Of a stretch of DNA of 64,000 bases, positions 35,974 to 43,492 are shown one piece after another. Made by a program: the position numbers and the translations under genes. Source of the DNA: Lachnospiraceae bacterium. GTDB lineage: Bacteria; Bacillota; Clostridia; Lachnospirales; Lachnospiraceae. Within the stretch, counting starts at the first letter, position 1. Every line of letters begins with the position of its first letter. The notes beneath the pieces are model-generated. The model saw only the letters and a program-made list of their open reading frames with translations. It was not told the DNA's origin and did not search any database. The stretch lies in contig CABJAV010000004.1 of assembly GCA_902363675.1 (NCBI GenBank), positions 106,549-170,548 of the forward strand. The letters are read 5' to 3'.

Positions 35974-36333
35974 CTAACCTAAAATTTTGCGGATAGATTC
36001 GATTACACGATCAGCCTGAAACGGCTTTACGATGAAATCTTTTGCCCCTGCCTGGATAGCTTCGATAACCATGGACTGCTGTCCCATAGCGGAACACATA
36101 ACGCAGGTAGCGTTTGGATCAGCGGCTTTAATTTCCTTGAGTGCCTGAATACCATCTTTGTTTGGCATTGTAATATCAAGTGTTACAAGATCTGGCTTCA
36201 ATTCATTGTATTTTGCAACTGCCTCTACACCATCAGCAGCTTCTCCTGCAATTTCAAATCCACCTTTCGTTAAGATATCTTTGAGCATCATACGCATGAA
36301 TGCTGCATCATCAACGATTAAAATCTTTGCCAT
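35974..36333 (-). CDS. cheY: Chemotaxis response regulator CheY
   Basis: The 119-residue single-domain receiver has the acidic pair in ILIVDDAAF, phospho-acceptor Asp53 in LVTLDITMP, Ser/Ala in VMCSAMGQ and Lys in FIVKPF. When phosphorylated it binds the flagellar switch. The TAA of the upstream cheC-like gene is immediately followed by this ATG, and GAGGAAATAT before it is the ribosome binding site, so the two are coupled. Confidence 0.93.
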   Translation of the reverse strand: MAKILIVDDAAFMRMMLKDILTKGGFEIAGEAADGVEAVAKYNELKPDLVTLDITMPNKDGIQALKEIKAADPNATCVMCSAMGQQSMVIEAIQAGAKDFIVKPFQADRVIESIRKILG

Positions 36334-36915
36334 TTATATTTCCTCCTGTTTTAAAATCTGTTTTACAATGCTGACCGGATATAACTGTACCAGTCGGCTG
36401 TCGATAATATCATCAACAATCAAACGGAATGAAACTTTTACGATATCATTTCCGTTACATAACTCTTCCGGAATTTCAAAGGTTTTTTGTTCGGTACAAT
36501 TGATTAGTGGGAAACCAATGTCCGTAGGCTGGCGCAACAGGGATGCCATCGAAGTTGCGATGGAACCACACATCTGGTTCATTGCCTCTGAGATTGCGGA
36601 TAGTGTTAATTCATCTATCTGGATATTTGAAATGCTGGTGCCGTCACCACCCATCATAAGGTTTGCAATGATTAAAGCATCGTGTCTGTCAAGCACCATT
36701 AAATTCGTTCCATCCAATCCCTTGGTGTATGGAACCTTAATAAGAATGGTATCATCATTCCCAAGCAAAGCTTCTTTTGTTAAGACCTCGACCTTGGGAG
36801 TTGTGATATTGGTTGGCCGGTTTATGATCATACTTAGCGCGGTTGCAGCAGTACCAATGCAGATATTCGCTATCTCGCCGATGATGTCAGCCTGTTCCAG
36901 TGAAATACTCTCCAT
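36334..36915 (-). CDS. CheC-like CheY-P phosphatase
   Basis: The 193-residue protein has the two CheC phosphatase motifs, DIIGEIANICIGTA (residues ~9-22) and ISEAMNQMCGSIATS (~108-122), each with the conserved Glu and Asn. It has no CheD-binding helix that I can recognise and no FliN/SpoA domain, so it is shorter than FliY. It probably dephosphorylates CheY-P made from the next gene. This two-gene unit stands apart from any flagellar cluster in the window. Confidence 0.85.
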   Translation of the reverse strand: MESISLEQADIIGEIANICIGTAATALSMIINRPTNITTPKVEVLTKEALLGNDDTILIKVPYTKGLDGTNLMVLDRHDALIIANLMMGGDGTSISNIQIDELTLSAISEAMNQMCGSIATSMASLLRQPTDIGFPLINCTEQKTFEIPEELCNGNDIVKVSFRLIVDDIIDSRLVQLYPVSIVKQILKQEEI

Positions 36916-36950
36916 ATACTTTCCTCCATAGTACCTATTTCCTAATAGTG

Positions 36951-36959
36951 ATTATAGCA
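36951..36959 (-). promoter_or_regulatory. Extended -10 promoter of cheC-cheY
   Basis: On the minus strand TG-C-TATAAT lies about 36 bp before the cheC-like start. I see no good -35 element. Confidence 0.6.
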
Positions 36960-37007
36960 AATATCCACCAATAAGGAAAGAAAATATTTGTTTTTTTTCA
37001 TTTATCA

Positions 37008-37036
37008 TTGGTATCATACCACAGATATGGTAAAAT
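37008..37036 (+). promoter_or_regulatory. Promoter of the BMP/GLUG operon
   Basis: TTGGTA (37008-37013) and TAAAAT (37031-37036) with 17-bp spacing lie 47 bp before the first gene. Confidence 0.6.
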
Positions 37037-37083
37037 TGAAACAGCTAAAAACGAAAAAACCTATAAAATAAAGGAGACAGAAT

Positions 37084-38988
37084 ATGGGAGAGACAGAATA
37101 TCAGGAAGCCTTAAAGCTTGGAAAAAAAGAATATAAGTCCTGTGTTTATCGCGGACGTTTTCCATATCTTCCGGTTCTGGATGATATTCTTTCGAAAGAA
37201 GATATCCGGACAGAACAGAATATGGGATTGATACAGATACCATTGGATTTTGTTGTAGGTACTTCTACCGTGGGGCGTACGGTTTCCTTTGCATCGAATT
37301 TTATGCCGATTCTTGGATTGAATACGGAGTTTGCAGTTAAATGGGCAAATTTGTCAGATGCTCAGGTGAATGAGGGAATTCGTGACCCGATTGTAGCTTA
37401 TGAATATATGAATCGTTATTATGTTGTGGAGGGAAACAAAAGGGTCAGCGTTTTGAAATATTTTAAAGCTGATTCGATCGTTGCAAATGTGACTCGTAAA
37501 ATCCCAAAATACTCCGAAGATGAGGCGGTCAAAGTATATTATGAATATATGAAATTCAATGAAATAACGGGAATGTTCAATATTGAATTTTCAAAATTGG
37601 GGCTGGCACAGGAATTATTGGAACTTACCGGATGTACGACGCGGTGGGATGAGGATATGCGTCTGGAATTCAACAGTCTTCTGTTGCATTTTACGAGAGC
37701 ATACGAGTTTCGCGGTGGCCAGAAACTGCCGATTACGGTTGGTGATGCACTTACGGCTTTTATCAATATATACGGATATAAAGAAACACTCGCAATGTCA
37801 GATGCAGAACTGAACACCAATATTGTGAAATGCTGGAATGAGTTTGTAGTTCTGACAGAAAAACAGAGTGTCGGTCTTGTCATGGATCCGACTACGGTGC
37901 AGGAAAAGAAGAGCCTGTTCAGTTATCTGCTACCAACTTCCAACCGGAAATTTACTGCAGCATTTTTGTACCCGAAGTCACCGGAGACTTCTGACTGGAT
38001 CTATGCACATGAGCTGGGACGCAACTATCTGGAGGAGACATTTCCGGATCAGATTAAAACAATATGCGTTAACGATGTAAATGAAGATAATGTGGAACAG
38101 GTGCTGAATGATGTAATCCGTAAAGGTGCAGACATTATTTTTGAAGTGGCACCACAGATGATGAAACCAAGTCTGAAAGTTGCTGTGGATCATCCCGACA
38201 TTAAGATTTTAAACTGCAGTCTGAATACACCACATAAATATATTCGTACTTATTATGCACGAATGTATGAGGCAAAATTCTTATCAGGTGTGATTGCCGG
38301 AGCATTGGCGGAGAATGACCGTATTGCATATATTGCGGACTATCCGATTTATGGAATGATTGCAAATATTAATGCGTTTGCGCTGGGAGCTACATTTACA
38401 AATCCACGAGCTAAGATTTATCTGGAGTGGTCTACCCAAAAGGGGTATGATCGTGATAAATTCTTACAGGAAAATGATATTCATATTGTGTCTGATCAGG
38501 ATATGATTACACCAAGAGACGCCAGTCGTCAGTTTGGACTGTACCGTTTTGAAGAAGGACAGACATTGAACCTTTTGATGCCGCTTTGGAACTGGGGTAT
38601 TTTTTATCAGAAGATGATTCAGAGTATTATAGCCGGAGCTTATCAGTCAGAAGGAAATTCCGAAGGGCGTGCGCTTAACTACTGGTGGGGAATGTCCGCT
38701 GGGGTGATTGACCTGATTTGTTCCAAAAATGTGCCGGTTGGAGTAAAACGTCTGGCAGATCATTTGAAGGGTGATATTAAAAAGGGAGACATCGTTCCAT
38801 TTTATGGAGAAATCCATTCACAGGATGGCACCTTGCAAAATGAGAAGGAAGCAACAATGAAACCGGAAGATATCATGGAAATGGATTGGCTGGTAGACAA
38901 TGTAGTGGGAAGTATTCCTGTTATGGAGACACTGATTGATGCAGCAAAATCCGTTGTGCAATTAAAAGGGGTAGAGGAAACAAAGTAG
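37084..38988 (+). CDS. Cytoplasmic fusion of a ParB-like domain and a BMP-family ligand-binding domain
   Basis: The 634-residue protein has no signal peptide, lipobox or membrane helix. Residues ~50-140 look like a ParB/Srx-type domain, with VEGNKRVSVLKYFKAD matching its GxxR box. A helical linker follows. Residues ~288-600 resemble the BMP/PnrA family of nucleoside-binding proteins (AYAHELGRNY, ADIIFEVAPQMM, YYARMYEAKFLSGVIAGALA, IYGMIANINAFALGA). BMP proteins are normally surface lipoproteins of nucleoside importers, so a cytosolic one is probably a sensor or enzyme. AAAGGAG precedes the ATG. It heads an operon with a phosphoesterase gene one base after its stop. The function is unknown. 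Confidence 0.75.
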   Translation: MGETEYQEALKLGKKEYKSCVYRGRFPYLPVLDDILSKEDIRTEQNMGLIQIPLDFVVGTSTVGRTVSFASNFMPILGLNTEFAVKWANLSDAQVNEGIRDPIVAYEYMNRYYVVEGNKRVSVLKYFKADSIVANVTRKIPKYSEDEAVKVYYEYMKFNEITGMFNIEFSKLGLAQELLELTGCTTRWDEDMRLEFNSLLLHFTRAYEFRGGQKLPITVGDALTAFINIYGYKETLAMSDAELNTNIVKCWNEFVVLTEKQSVGLVMDPTTVQEKKSLFSYLLPTSNRKFTAAFLYPKSPETSDWIYAHELGRNYLEETFPDQIKTICVNDVNEDNVEQVLNDVIRKGADIIFEVAPQMMKPSLKVAVDHPDIKILNCSLNTPHKYIRTYYARMYEAKFLSGVIAGALAENDRIAYIADYPIYGMIANINAFALGATFTNPRAKIYLEWSTQKGYDRDKFLQENDIHIVSDQDMITPRDASRQFGLYRFEEGQTLNLLMPLWNWGIFYQKMIQSIIAGAYQSEGNSEGRALNYWWGMSAGVIDLICSKNVPVGVKRLADHLKGDIKKGDIVPFYGEIHSQDGTLQNEKEATMKPEDIMEMDWLVDNVVGSIPVMETLIDAAKSVVQLKGVEETK

Positions 38989-38989
38989 C

Positions 38990-39580
38990 ATGAAAATACT
39001 ATTTATAGCAGATGAAGAGTCGAAAATATACTGGGATTTTTTTAAGAAGGAGCAATTTGAGGGGATTGACCTTATTATATCCTGTGGAGACTTAAAACCG
39101 GAGTATCTGTCGTTTTTGGCAACGATGACGACAGTTCCGGTACTTTACGTCAGAGGCAATCATGACGATAAATATGAAAAGTATCCGCCGGAAGGATGCA
39201 TATGTATTGAGGATTGTATTTACAATTTCAATGGAATACGTATTCTTGGACTTGGCGGTTCCTACCGGTATAAGCCGGGAATCAATCAATATACCGAATT
39301 TCAGATGACCCGCAGAGTCAGTAAGCTGTTTTGGAAAATTACATTTAACAGGGGCTTTGATATACTCGTAACACATTCACCGGCAAAAGGAGTTCATGAT
39401 GGGGAAGATATGTGCCATCGGGGATTTCAGATATTTAATCGCCTGATCGCAAAATATCATCCAAAATATTTTGTTCATGGACATGTGCATATGAATTACG
39501 GAAGGCAGTTTCCGAGGGAGGATCATATCGGGGATACATGTGTGGTGAATGCATTTGAGCGATATGTGATAGAAATATAG
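38990..39580 (+). CDS. Calcineurin-like metallophosphoesterase
   Basis: The 196-residue protein has the metallophosphoesterase motifs in order: FIADEES (the usual D-x-H is altered to ADEES), SCGDLKPEYL, YVRGNHDD, LVTHSPAKGV and FVHGHVHMNYG. The second, third and last motifs are intact, so the metal site is mostly preserved, but the missing first-motif His may change metal binding. It starts one base after the BMP-fusion stop, so the two are surely coupled. It may hydrolyse a nucleotide-type ligand related to the BMP domain. Confidence 0.8.
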   Translation: MKILFIADEESKIYWDFFKKEQFEGIDLIISCGDLKPEYLSFLATMTTVPVLYVRGNHDDKYEKYPPEGCICIEDCIYNFNGIRILGLGGSYRYKPGINQYTEFQMTRRVSKLFWKITFNRGFDILVTHSPAKGVHDGEDMCHRGFQIFNRLIAKYHPKYFVHGHVHMNYGRQFPREDHIGDTCVVNAFERYVIEI

Positions 39581-39604
39581 GTAGAAATATAGGTAGAAAT
39601 GTAT
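39570..39604 (+). repeat. 12-bp tandem repeat across the phosphoesterase stop codon
   Basis: TAGAAATATAGG occurs twice in tandem (39570-39581, 39582-39593), and a third partial copy (TAGAAATGTATG) runs into the next start codon. The first copy contains the TAG stop. It looks like slippage in a short intergenic gap. Confidence 0.75.
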
Positions 39605-40157
39605 GAGAAGTGATGAAAAAAAAGCCATTCTTTTAATCGTTAAGACAGCAGCACAATTGAAGACGGATGATATCAATGAATTGAATGCCGTACTTGGTTA
39701 TGCAAAAGAAAGTAAATTGTTCACAGAAACTGTTTTTGGCAAACGATTTATTCAAAGGCTTGAGGAACTAAAGAAGAAAACCGATTACGAGCACAAATGC
39801 ATTTTATGCGGTCATCCGGTTACCGGTATTATATGCAATACCTGTCTGGAACAGTTGCTTCCGGCGGTAGAGAAAGAATACGCCGGCGACATTTCGGTGG
39901 AAGCAAAAGAAGAAAGTCAAAATACGTTTGGAGAACAGCCTGCCAGAACACATTTGAACAAAACAGAGCAGAATCAGGAGCCGGAATGGCTCATGGATGA
40001 ATTGGTAAAGAATCTGGATTCATCGATGGATCACCTTGCCAATCAGAAGTCTGTGCAAAATCTTGAAAAAATAATGTATGCGTTACTGTTTTTGTGTGTT
40101 TTTAATATGGTAGGGATGATATTAATTTTACTCATGCTAAAAGGCGTGATTGTGTAA
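39603..40157 (+). CDS. Zinc-ribbon protein with C-terminal membrane anchor
   Basis: This 184-residue protein of unknown function has a helical N-terminus, a four-cysteine zinc ribbon (CILC at 66-69 and CNTC at 78-81), a polar linker and one C-terminal membrane helix (~157-180). That makes it a tail-anchored, mostly cytoplasmic protein. No strong ribosome binding site is visible, because the start lies inside the tandem repeat. It is 22 bp after the phosphoesterase gene and 9 bp before the GLUG gene, so it may link cytoplasmic and surface parts of this operon. Confidence 0.65.
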   Translation: MRSDEKKAILLIVKTAAQLKTDDINELNAVLGYAKESKLFTETVFGKRFIQRLEELKKKTDYEHKCILCGHPVTGIICNTCLEQLLPAVEKEYAGDISVEAKEESQNTFGEQPARTHLNKTEQNQEPEWLMDELVKNLDSSMDHLANQKSVQNLEKIMYALLFLCVFNMVGMILILLMLKGVIV

Positions 40158-40166
40158 GGAGAGAAC

Positions 40167-41648
40167 ATGGCAGAGAACAGAGGTACGATGGGTGGATTTG
40201 CCGCAGTTAATAAACCGGAAGGAATCATAGAAAACTGTTATTGTTCCACACAGCTTTCAGGCAGTCAGTTTGTTGCAGGAGGTTTCATTGGAAAGAATGA
40301 CGGCGGAATTGCCAAAAGTTATTGCGAAGAGAAAACAAAAAAGCTAAGTGGAAATTTTGCAGGTACGCGAAAAGGTAAGGCTACAGACTGCTATTATGTT
40401 GCGGAAAAAAGCACAAAAGACGAAGAAAAAGATTGCATTATTAGCAGTGATGTGTTGCGAGCAAAAGAAAATTGCAAGAAGCTCGGCTTTGATATGAATG
40501 AAATATGGGAATATGCTGAGCAGGAACCTCACTTACGATTCCAGCCGGAAAAATGGATGGAGCAGGTGGAAATCAAAGGGCAGCAGGTAGTCCATATCAA
40601 AAATATGCAGGATTTGATGCAGTTTGCAGAATCAGTGAATGCCGGAGATCATAAGAGTATCAATGCGATTGTCCGCCTTGAGAACAGCATTGATTTAAAG
40701 GGGCAGCAGTGGACGCCGATTGGTTATAAACGCATAAATGCATTTGCAGGTTTATTTGATGGAAATGGATATACCATACGGAATTTTGTCATTCGTGATG
40801 ATGAAGTGATGCAAAAAGGTTTCTTTGGATATTTGAAGGGATCTGTTTGTAATCTCTGTGTGGATTGCATGATCAAAGGTGCCGGTAATATAGGTGCGTT
40901 GGTGGCAACCAACGAGGGTATAATTTCCTGTTGTGGAGCTGTGACGGAAATCCATGCAAGGGGACAGGAGTTGAATGTAGGAGGTCTGGTTGCTGTCAAT
41001 GCCGGCAGGGTTTATAAAAGCTATGCTGCAGGAAAAGTCACAGGCAAAGCTTTATTTGTACTTCCGCTGGCGATGGCGGCTTCAGCAGCAGTGCTTGCTT
41101 TTGGCATCTGGGTGGTAAATCCGTTCCACAGTACCGGTGCGAATGCAGTGTACCAGCCGATTGCAGCAGACCCGGGACAGACAAAATCAAATGTTACGTA
41201 TGAGTCGGATACGCAGAATGCGGGGGCAAAGCATACGTTGTCATTTCAGTTTCAGGAACAGCTGGACGTGAGCCTTTCCACCGGAGAGTGTGAGATTAAT
41301 TTCGTGAATCCGGAGAGTGACGATTATAATATTGTTGTAGAATTGCAGATTTCGGATAAAGACGCGATAAAGTTAATGGGAGGAACCGGACGACCGGAAG
41401 AACTTCAGAGTGCGTTAGAGAGCGCGGATGATTATGATCCGGAGAAGGGAAGAGTTACCATTGCTGCATCCGGAACAGTGTCTCCTGGCTATGCACTGGA
41501 AAAACTTACCATGAGCAACTATTCGAAGATACATTTGAAATCGGGCGAGATTAAGGGTTATGTGGTGCTTGTCCCGTTTGATCCTGTGACAAATGACCGG
41601 GCGATGGTGCAGTCGGAAATGCCGGTAACCATCAATCTGATTGATTAG
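40167..41648 (+). CDS. GLUG-repeat protein with internal membrane anchor and external domain
   Basis: The 493-residue protein has GLUG-type repeats at ~8-52 and ~239-292 (GALVATNEGIISCCGAV, GGLVAVNAGRVYKSYAAG). One membrane helix lies at ~294-316, and a ~175-residue beta-rich C-terminal domain follows. There is no signal peptide, and the N-terminal half has at least ten cysteines, so the repeats probably lie inside the cell, the opposite of typical secreted GLUG proteins. The C-domain holds a SGTVSPGYALEKL motif that resembles SGVIKPGTYIEKL in the next gene product. AAGGAGAG precedes the ATG. The role is unknown. Confidence 0.65.
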   Translation: MAENRGTMGGFAAVNKPEGIIENCYCSTQLSGSQFVAGGFIGKNDGGIAKSYCEEKTKKLSGNFAGTRKGKATDCYYVAEKSTKDEEKDCIISSDVLRAKENCKKLGFDMNEIWEYAEQEPHLRFQPEKWMEQVEIKGQQVVHIKNMQDLMQFAESVNAGDHKSINAIVRLENSIDLKGQQWTPIGYKRINAFAGLFDGNGYTIRNFVIRDDEVMQKGFFGYLKGSVCNLCVDCMIKGAGNIGALVATNEGIISCCGAVTEIHARGQELNVGGLVAVNAGRVYKSYAAGKVTGKALFVLPLAMAASAAVLAFGIWVVNPFHSTGANAVYQPIAADPGQTKSNVTYESDTQNAGAKHTLSFQFQEQLDVSLSTGECEINFVNPESDDYNIVVELQISDKDAIKLMGGTGRPEELQSALESADDYDPEKGRVTIAASGTVSPGYALEKLTMSNYSKIHLKSGEIKGYVVLVPFDPVTNDRAMVQSEMPVTINLID

Positions 41649-41658
41649 GAGGTTTGTG

Positions 41659-42183
41659 ATGGAACGAAAACAAAATCTCCGGTCCGTGACGGGAAAAAAG
41701 AAGCGGTATGTCATGATTGCATGTATTGCAGTGATGCTGGTACTTGCAGCTGTATTGATAATTTATGCGGCGACACATGAAAAGAAGAGTTTTCACCAGC
41801 CGGAAATGGACAGCCATGCGGTGGAAGGCACTCCGCAACCGGATTCGGGCTTTTTATATGGAGAGGTTCCGACAAAGTATGCATATCATTTCAGCATGGC
41901 GGCAAATCTGTATATGCAGCCGGATCAGTCTGTCTATGTGTATTTTACAAACGCATCGGAAAATACAGAACTTTTACGTTGTGAAATTACCGATGCAAAG
42001 AGTGAGAAAGTTTTGTATGAGAGTGGTGTGATAAAGCCGGGAACTTATATCGAAAAGCTGTCTCCGACCATGGATCTCGACAATACGGCGAGAGACATTA
42101 CCGTCAAAGTATATGCTTATAAAGACGGGTCTTGGTACAGCGCAGGAACAACGATCATGAACATGAAACTTCAGCCTTGGTAA
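41659..42183 (+). CDS. Single-pass membrane protein with small external beta domain
   Basis: The 174-residue protein has a basic N-terminus, one membrane helix (~17-38) and a ~130-residue outside domain with ESGVIKPGTYIEKL, ARDITVKVYAYKDG and a C-terminal MNMKLQPW. The external domain appears related to the C-terminal domain of the GLUG protein encoded just upstream, which suggests duplication. AGGAGG lies 6 bp before ATG 41659; an earlier in-frame start at 41641 overlaps the previous gene. I cannot assign a function. Confidence 0.65.
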   Translation: MERKQNLRSVTGKKKRYVMIACIAVMLVLAAVLIIYAATHEKKSFHQPEMDSHAVEGTPQPDSGFLYGEVPTKYAYHFSMAANLYMQPDQSVYVYFTNASENTELLRCEITDAKSEKVLYESGVIKPGTYIEKLSPTMDLDNTARDITVKVYAYKDGSWYSAGTTIMNMKLQPW

Positions 42184-42205
42184 TGTGATAAAGCTACATA
42201 TGATA

Positions 42206-42234
42206 TTGCAATTTTTGTGCAAAAGTAGTACTAT
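42206..42234 (+). promoter_or_regulatory. Promoter of the secreted-protein gene at 42288
   Basis: TTGCAA (42206-42211) and TACTAT (42229-42234) with 17-bp spacing lie 53 bp before the start codon. It allows expression separate from the operon upstream. Confidence 0.7.
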
Positions 42235-42287
42235 AGAACTATGTAAAACATGGAAGTAAAAATGATATTTCAAGGAGGAATACAGAT

Positions 42288-43043
42288 ATGAAGAGAAAAT
42301 TTTTATCAATGGCACTTGCTGCAGTACTTGCAACAACGATGCTGAATGTGCCGGTTACTGCGTATGCGGATGCTGGAACTTCTAAAGTAGAAGATATGGC
42401 AGATGAACAGACGCCAGATGACCTTGTTAGTGGAAATGAGACTATTGGGGAGGAACAGTCAATTGATGTTACCTCCAAGGAAGTTGGAAATGAGCACAAA
42501 ATTATTTATTCTGTTGAAATTAGCTGGGGAGCTATGAACTTTGAATATAATTATGGATCAGTATGGGATCCGGCAACTCATTCATATTCTTCAGGAGAAA
42601 AAGAAGGGTCATGGAAGACAAGCTGCTTGAATGGAACAAACAATAAGATCTCTGTTGAAAACAATTCAAATTATCCGGTAACAGTTGATTTGTCATTTAA
42701 AAAGGAAGATGGAAGATTCAATGTAGGTAATTCAGGCACCGCAGTAAGAGGTGTATTTAGCGATGATAATGAGAATTTGAAGAATAATATTAATGGAGAT
42801 TCTGTAGAAAAATGTGGTAAAACAGGTATAATTTCTGTCGACTTGGCAACTGATGATAAAGAGGGAAGGTATACTGTCAAAGGAAAGAGTGATGCAGCAT
42901 CTTTGAATGGTGGAAATGGTGCAAATACTTCTATGACAAGATATTTTGGTTTATGGGGAACTCCAGACAAAGGACAAGCAAAGAGCGAGGGCGCAAAAGC
43001 CGGTACAATTACTGTCTCGGTAAAACCATATCATCAGAAATAA
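42288..43043 (+). CDS. Secreted surface protein of unknown family
   Basis: The 251-residue protein has a clear signal peptide (MKRKFLSMALAAVLATTM, cleavage likely after AYA at 25-27). An acidic linker follows, then a beta-rich domain with the motif VEISWGAMNFEYNYG followed by WDPATHSYSSG. Similar motifs occur in predicted surface proteins of Lachnospiraceae. It has no LPXTG or membrane anchor, so it is free or bound non-covalently, perhaps to the membrane proteins encoded upstream. The gene is more AT-rich than its neighbours, and AAGGAGG precedes the ATG. The function is unknown. Confidence 0.65.
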   Translation: MKRKFLSMALAAVLATTMLNVPVTAYADAGTSKVEDMADEQTPDDLVSGNETIGEEQSIDVTSKEVGNEHKIIYSVEISWGAMNFEYNYGSVWDPATHSYSSGEKEGSWKTSCLNGTNNKISVENNSNYPVTVDLSFKKEDGRFNVGNSGTAVRGVFSDDNENLKNNINGDSVEKCGKTGIISVDLATDDKEGRYTVKGKSDAASLNGGNGANTSMTRYFGLWGTPDKGQAKSEGAKAGTITVSVKPYHQK

Positions 43044-43056
43044 TACATAAAAGGAG

Positions 43057-43087
43057 AGCCGGTAAGAAGGGGAGTTTCTTACCGGCT
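43057..43087 (+). terminator. Hairpin after the secreted-protein gene
   Basis: AGCCGGTAAGAA pairs with TTCTTACCGGCT. The T run is short (TTGATT), so termination may be partial. The following ~145 bp to the next hairpin holds no feature I recognise. Confidence 0.6.
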
Positions 43088-43231
43088 TGATTATGAAAAA
43101 ATATATGAAAAAGTTTTTGTTTGAAAAGGTTTATTTCCTTTCGACAATTATTACTATACGGTAAGAATGTGAAAATCATATGTCACATATATGAAGAAAT
43201 TGTAAAAGAAATACATACGATTCATGACAAT

Positions 43232-43276
43232 AAAAGAAAACCAATCGTCGAAAGATAAGACGGTTGGTTTTCTTTT
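43232..43276 (-). terminator. Strong terminator downstream of tRNA-Thr
   Basis: AAAAGAAAACCAA-T-CGTC pairs with GACG-G-TTGGTTTTCTTTT around a 9-base loop. It has T runs in both directions. On the minus strand it lies 50 bp after tRNA-Thr. Confidence 0.85.
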
Positions 43277-43325
43277 ATTTTAACAGTTCCGTAATATTGA
43301 GTGTAAGATCCGGGTATAAAAAAAG

Positions 43326-43397
43326 AGCTGATGACGGGAATTGAACCCGTGACCCCTTCCTTACCAAGGAAGTGCTCTACCTCTGAGCCACATCAGC
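43326..43397 (-). tRNA. tRNA-Thr (anticodon GGT)
   Basis: The 72-nt minus-strand cloverleaf has acceptor GCTGATG with CATCAGC, anticodon loop TTGGTAA in stem CTTCC/GGAAG, and T-arm ACGGG-TTCAATT-CCCGT. The discriminator is T. CCA is not encoded. Confidence 0.95.
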
Positions 43398-43492
43398 AAT
43401 ATCTTGACTTGCGTCAACTATTGCATTTTACAATGATTTGAGCGAACTGTCAAGATATTTCAAAAAATAAAACCAATATTTTTGAATCGGTA

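Noticed and set aside
39570..39604. CRISPR-like array
   Set aside because: Only two and a half tandem 12-bp units without spacers.
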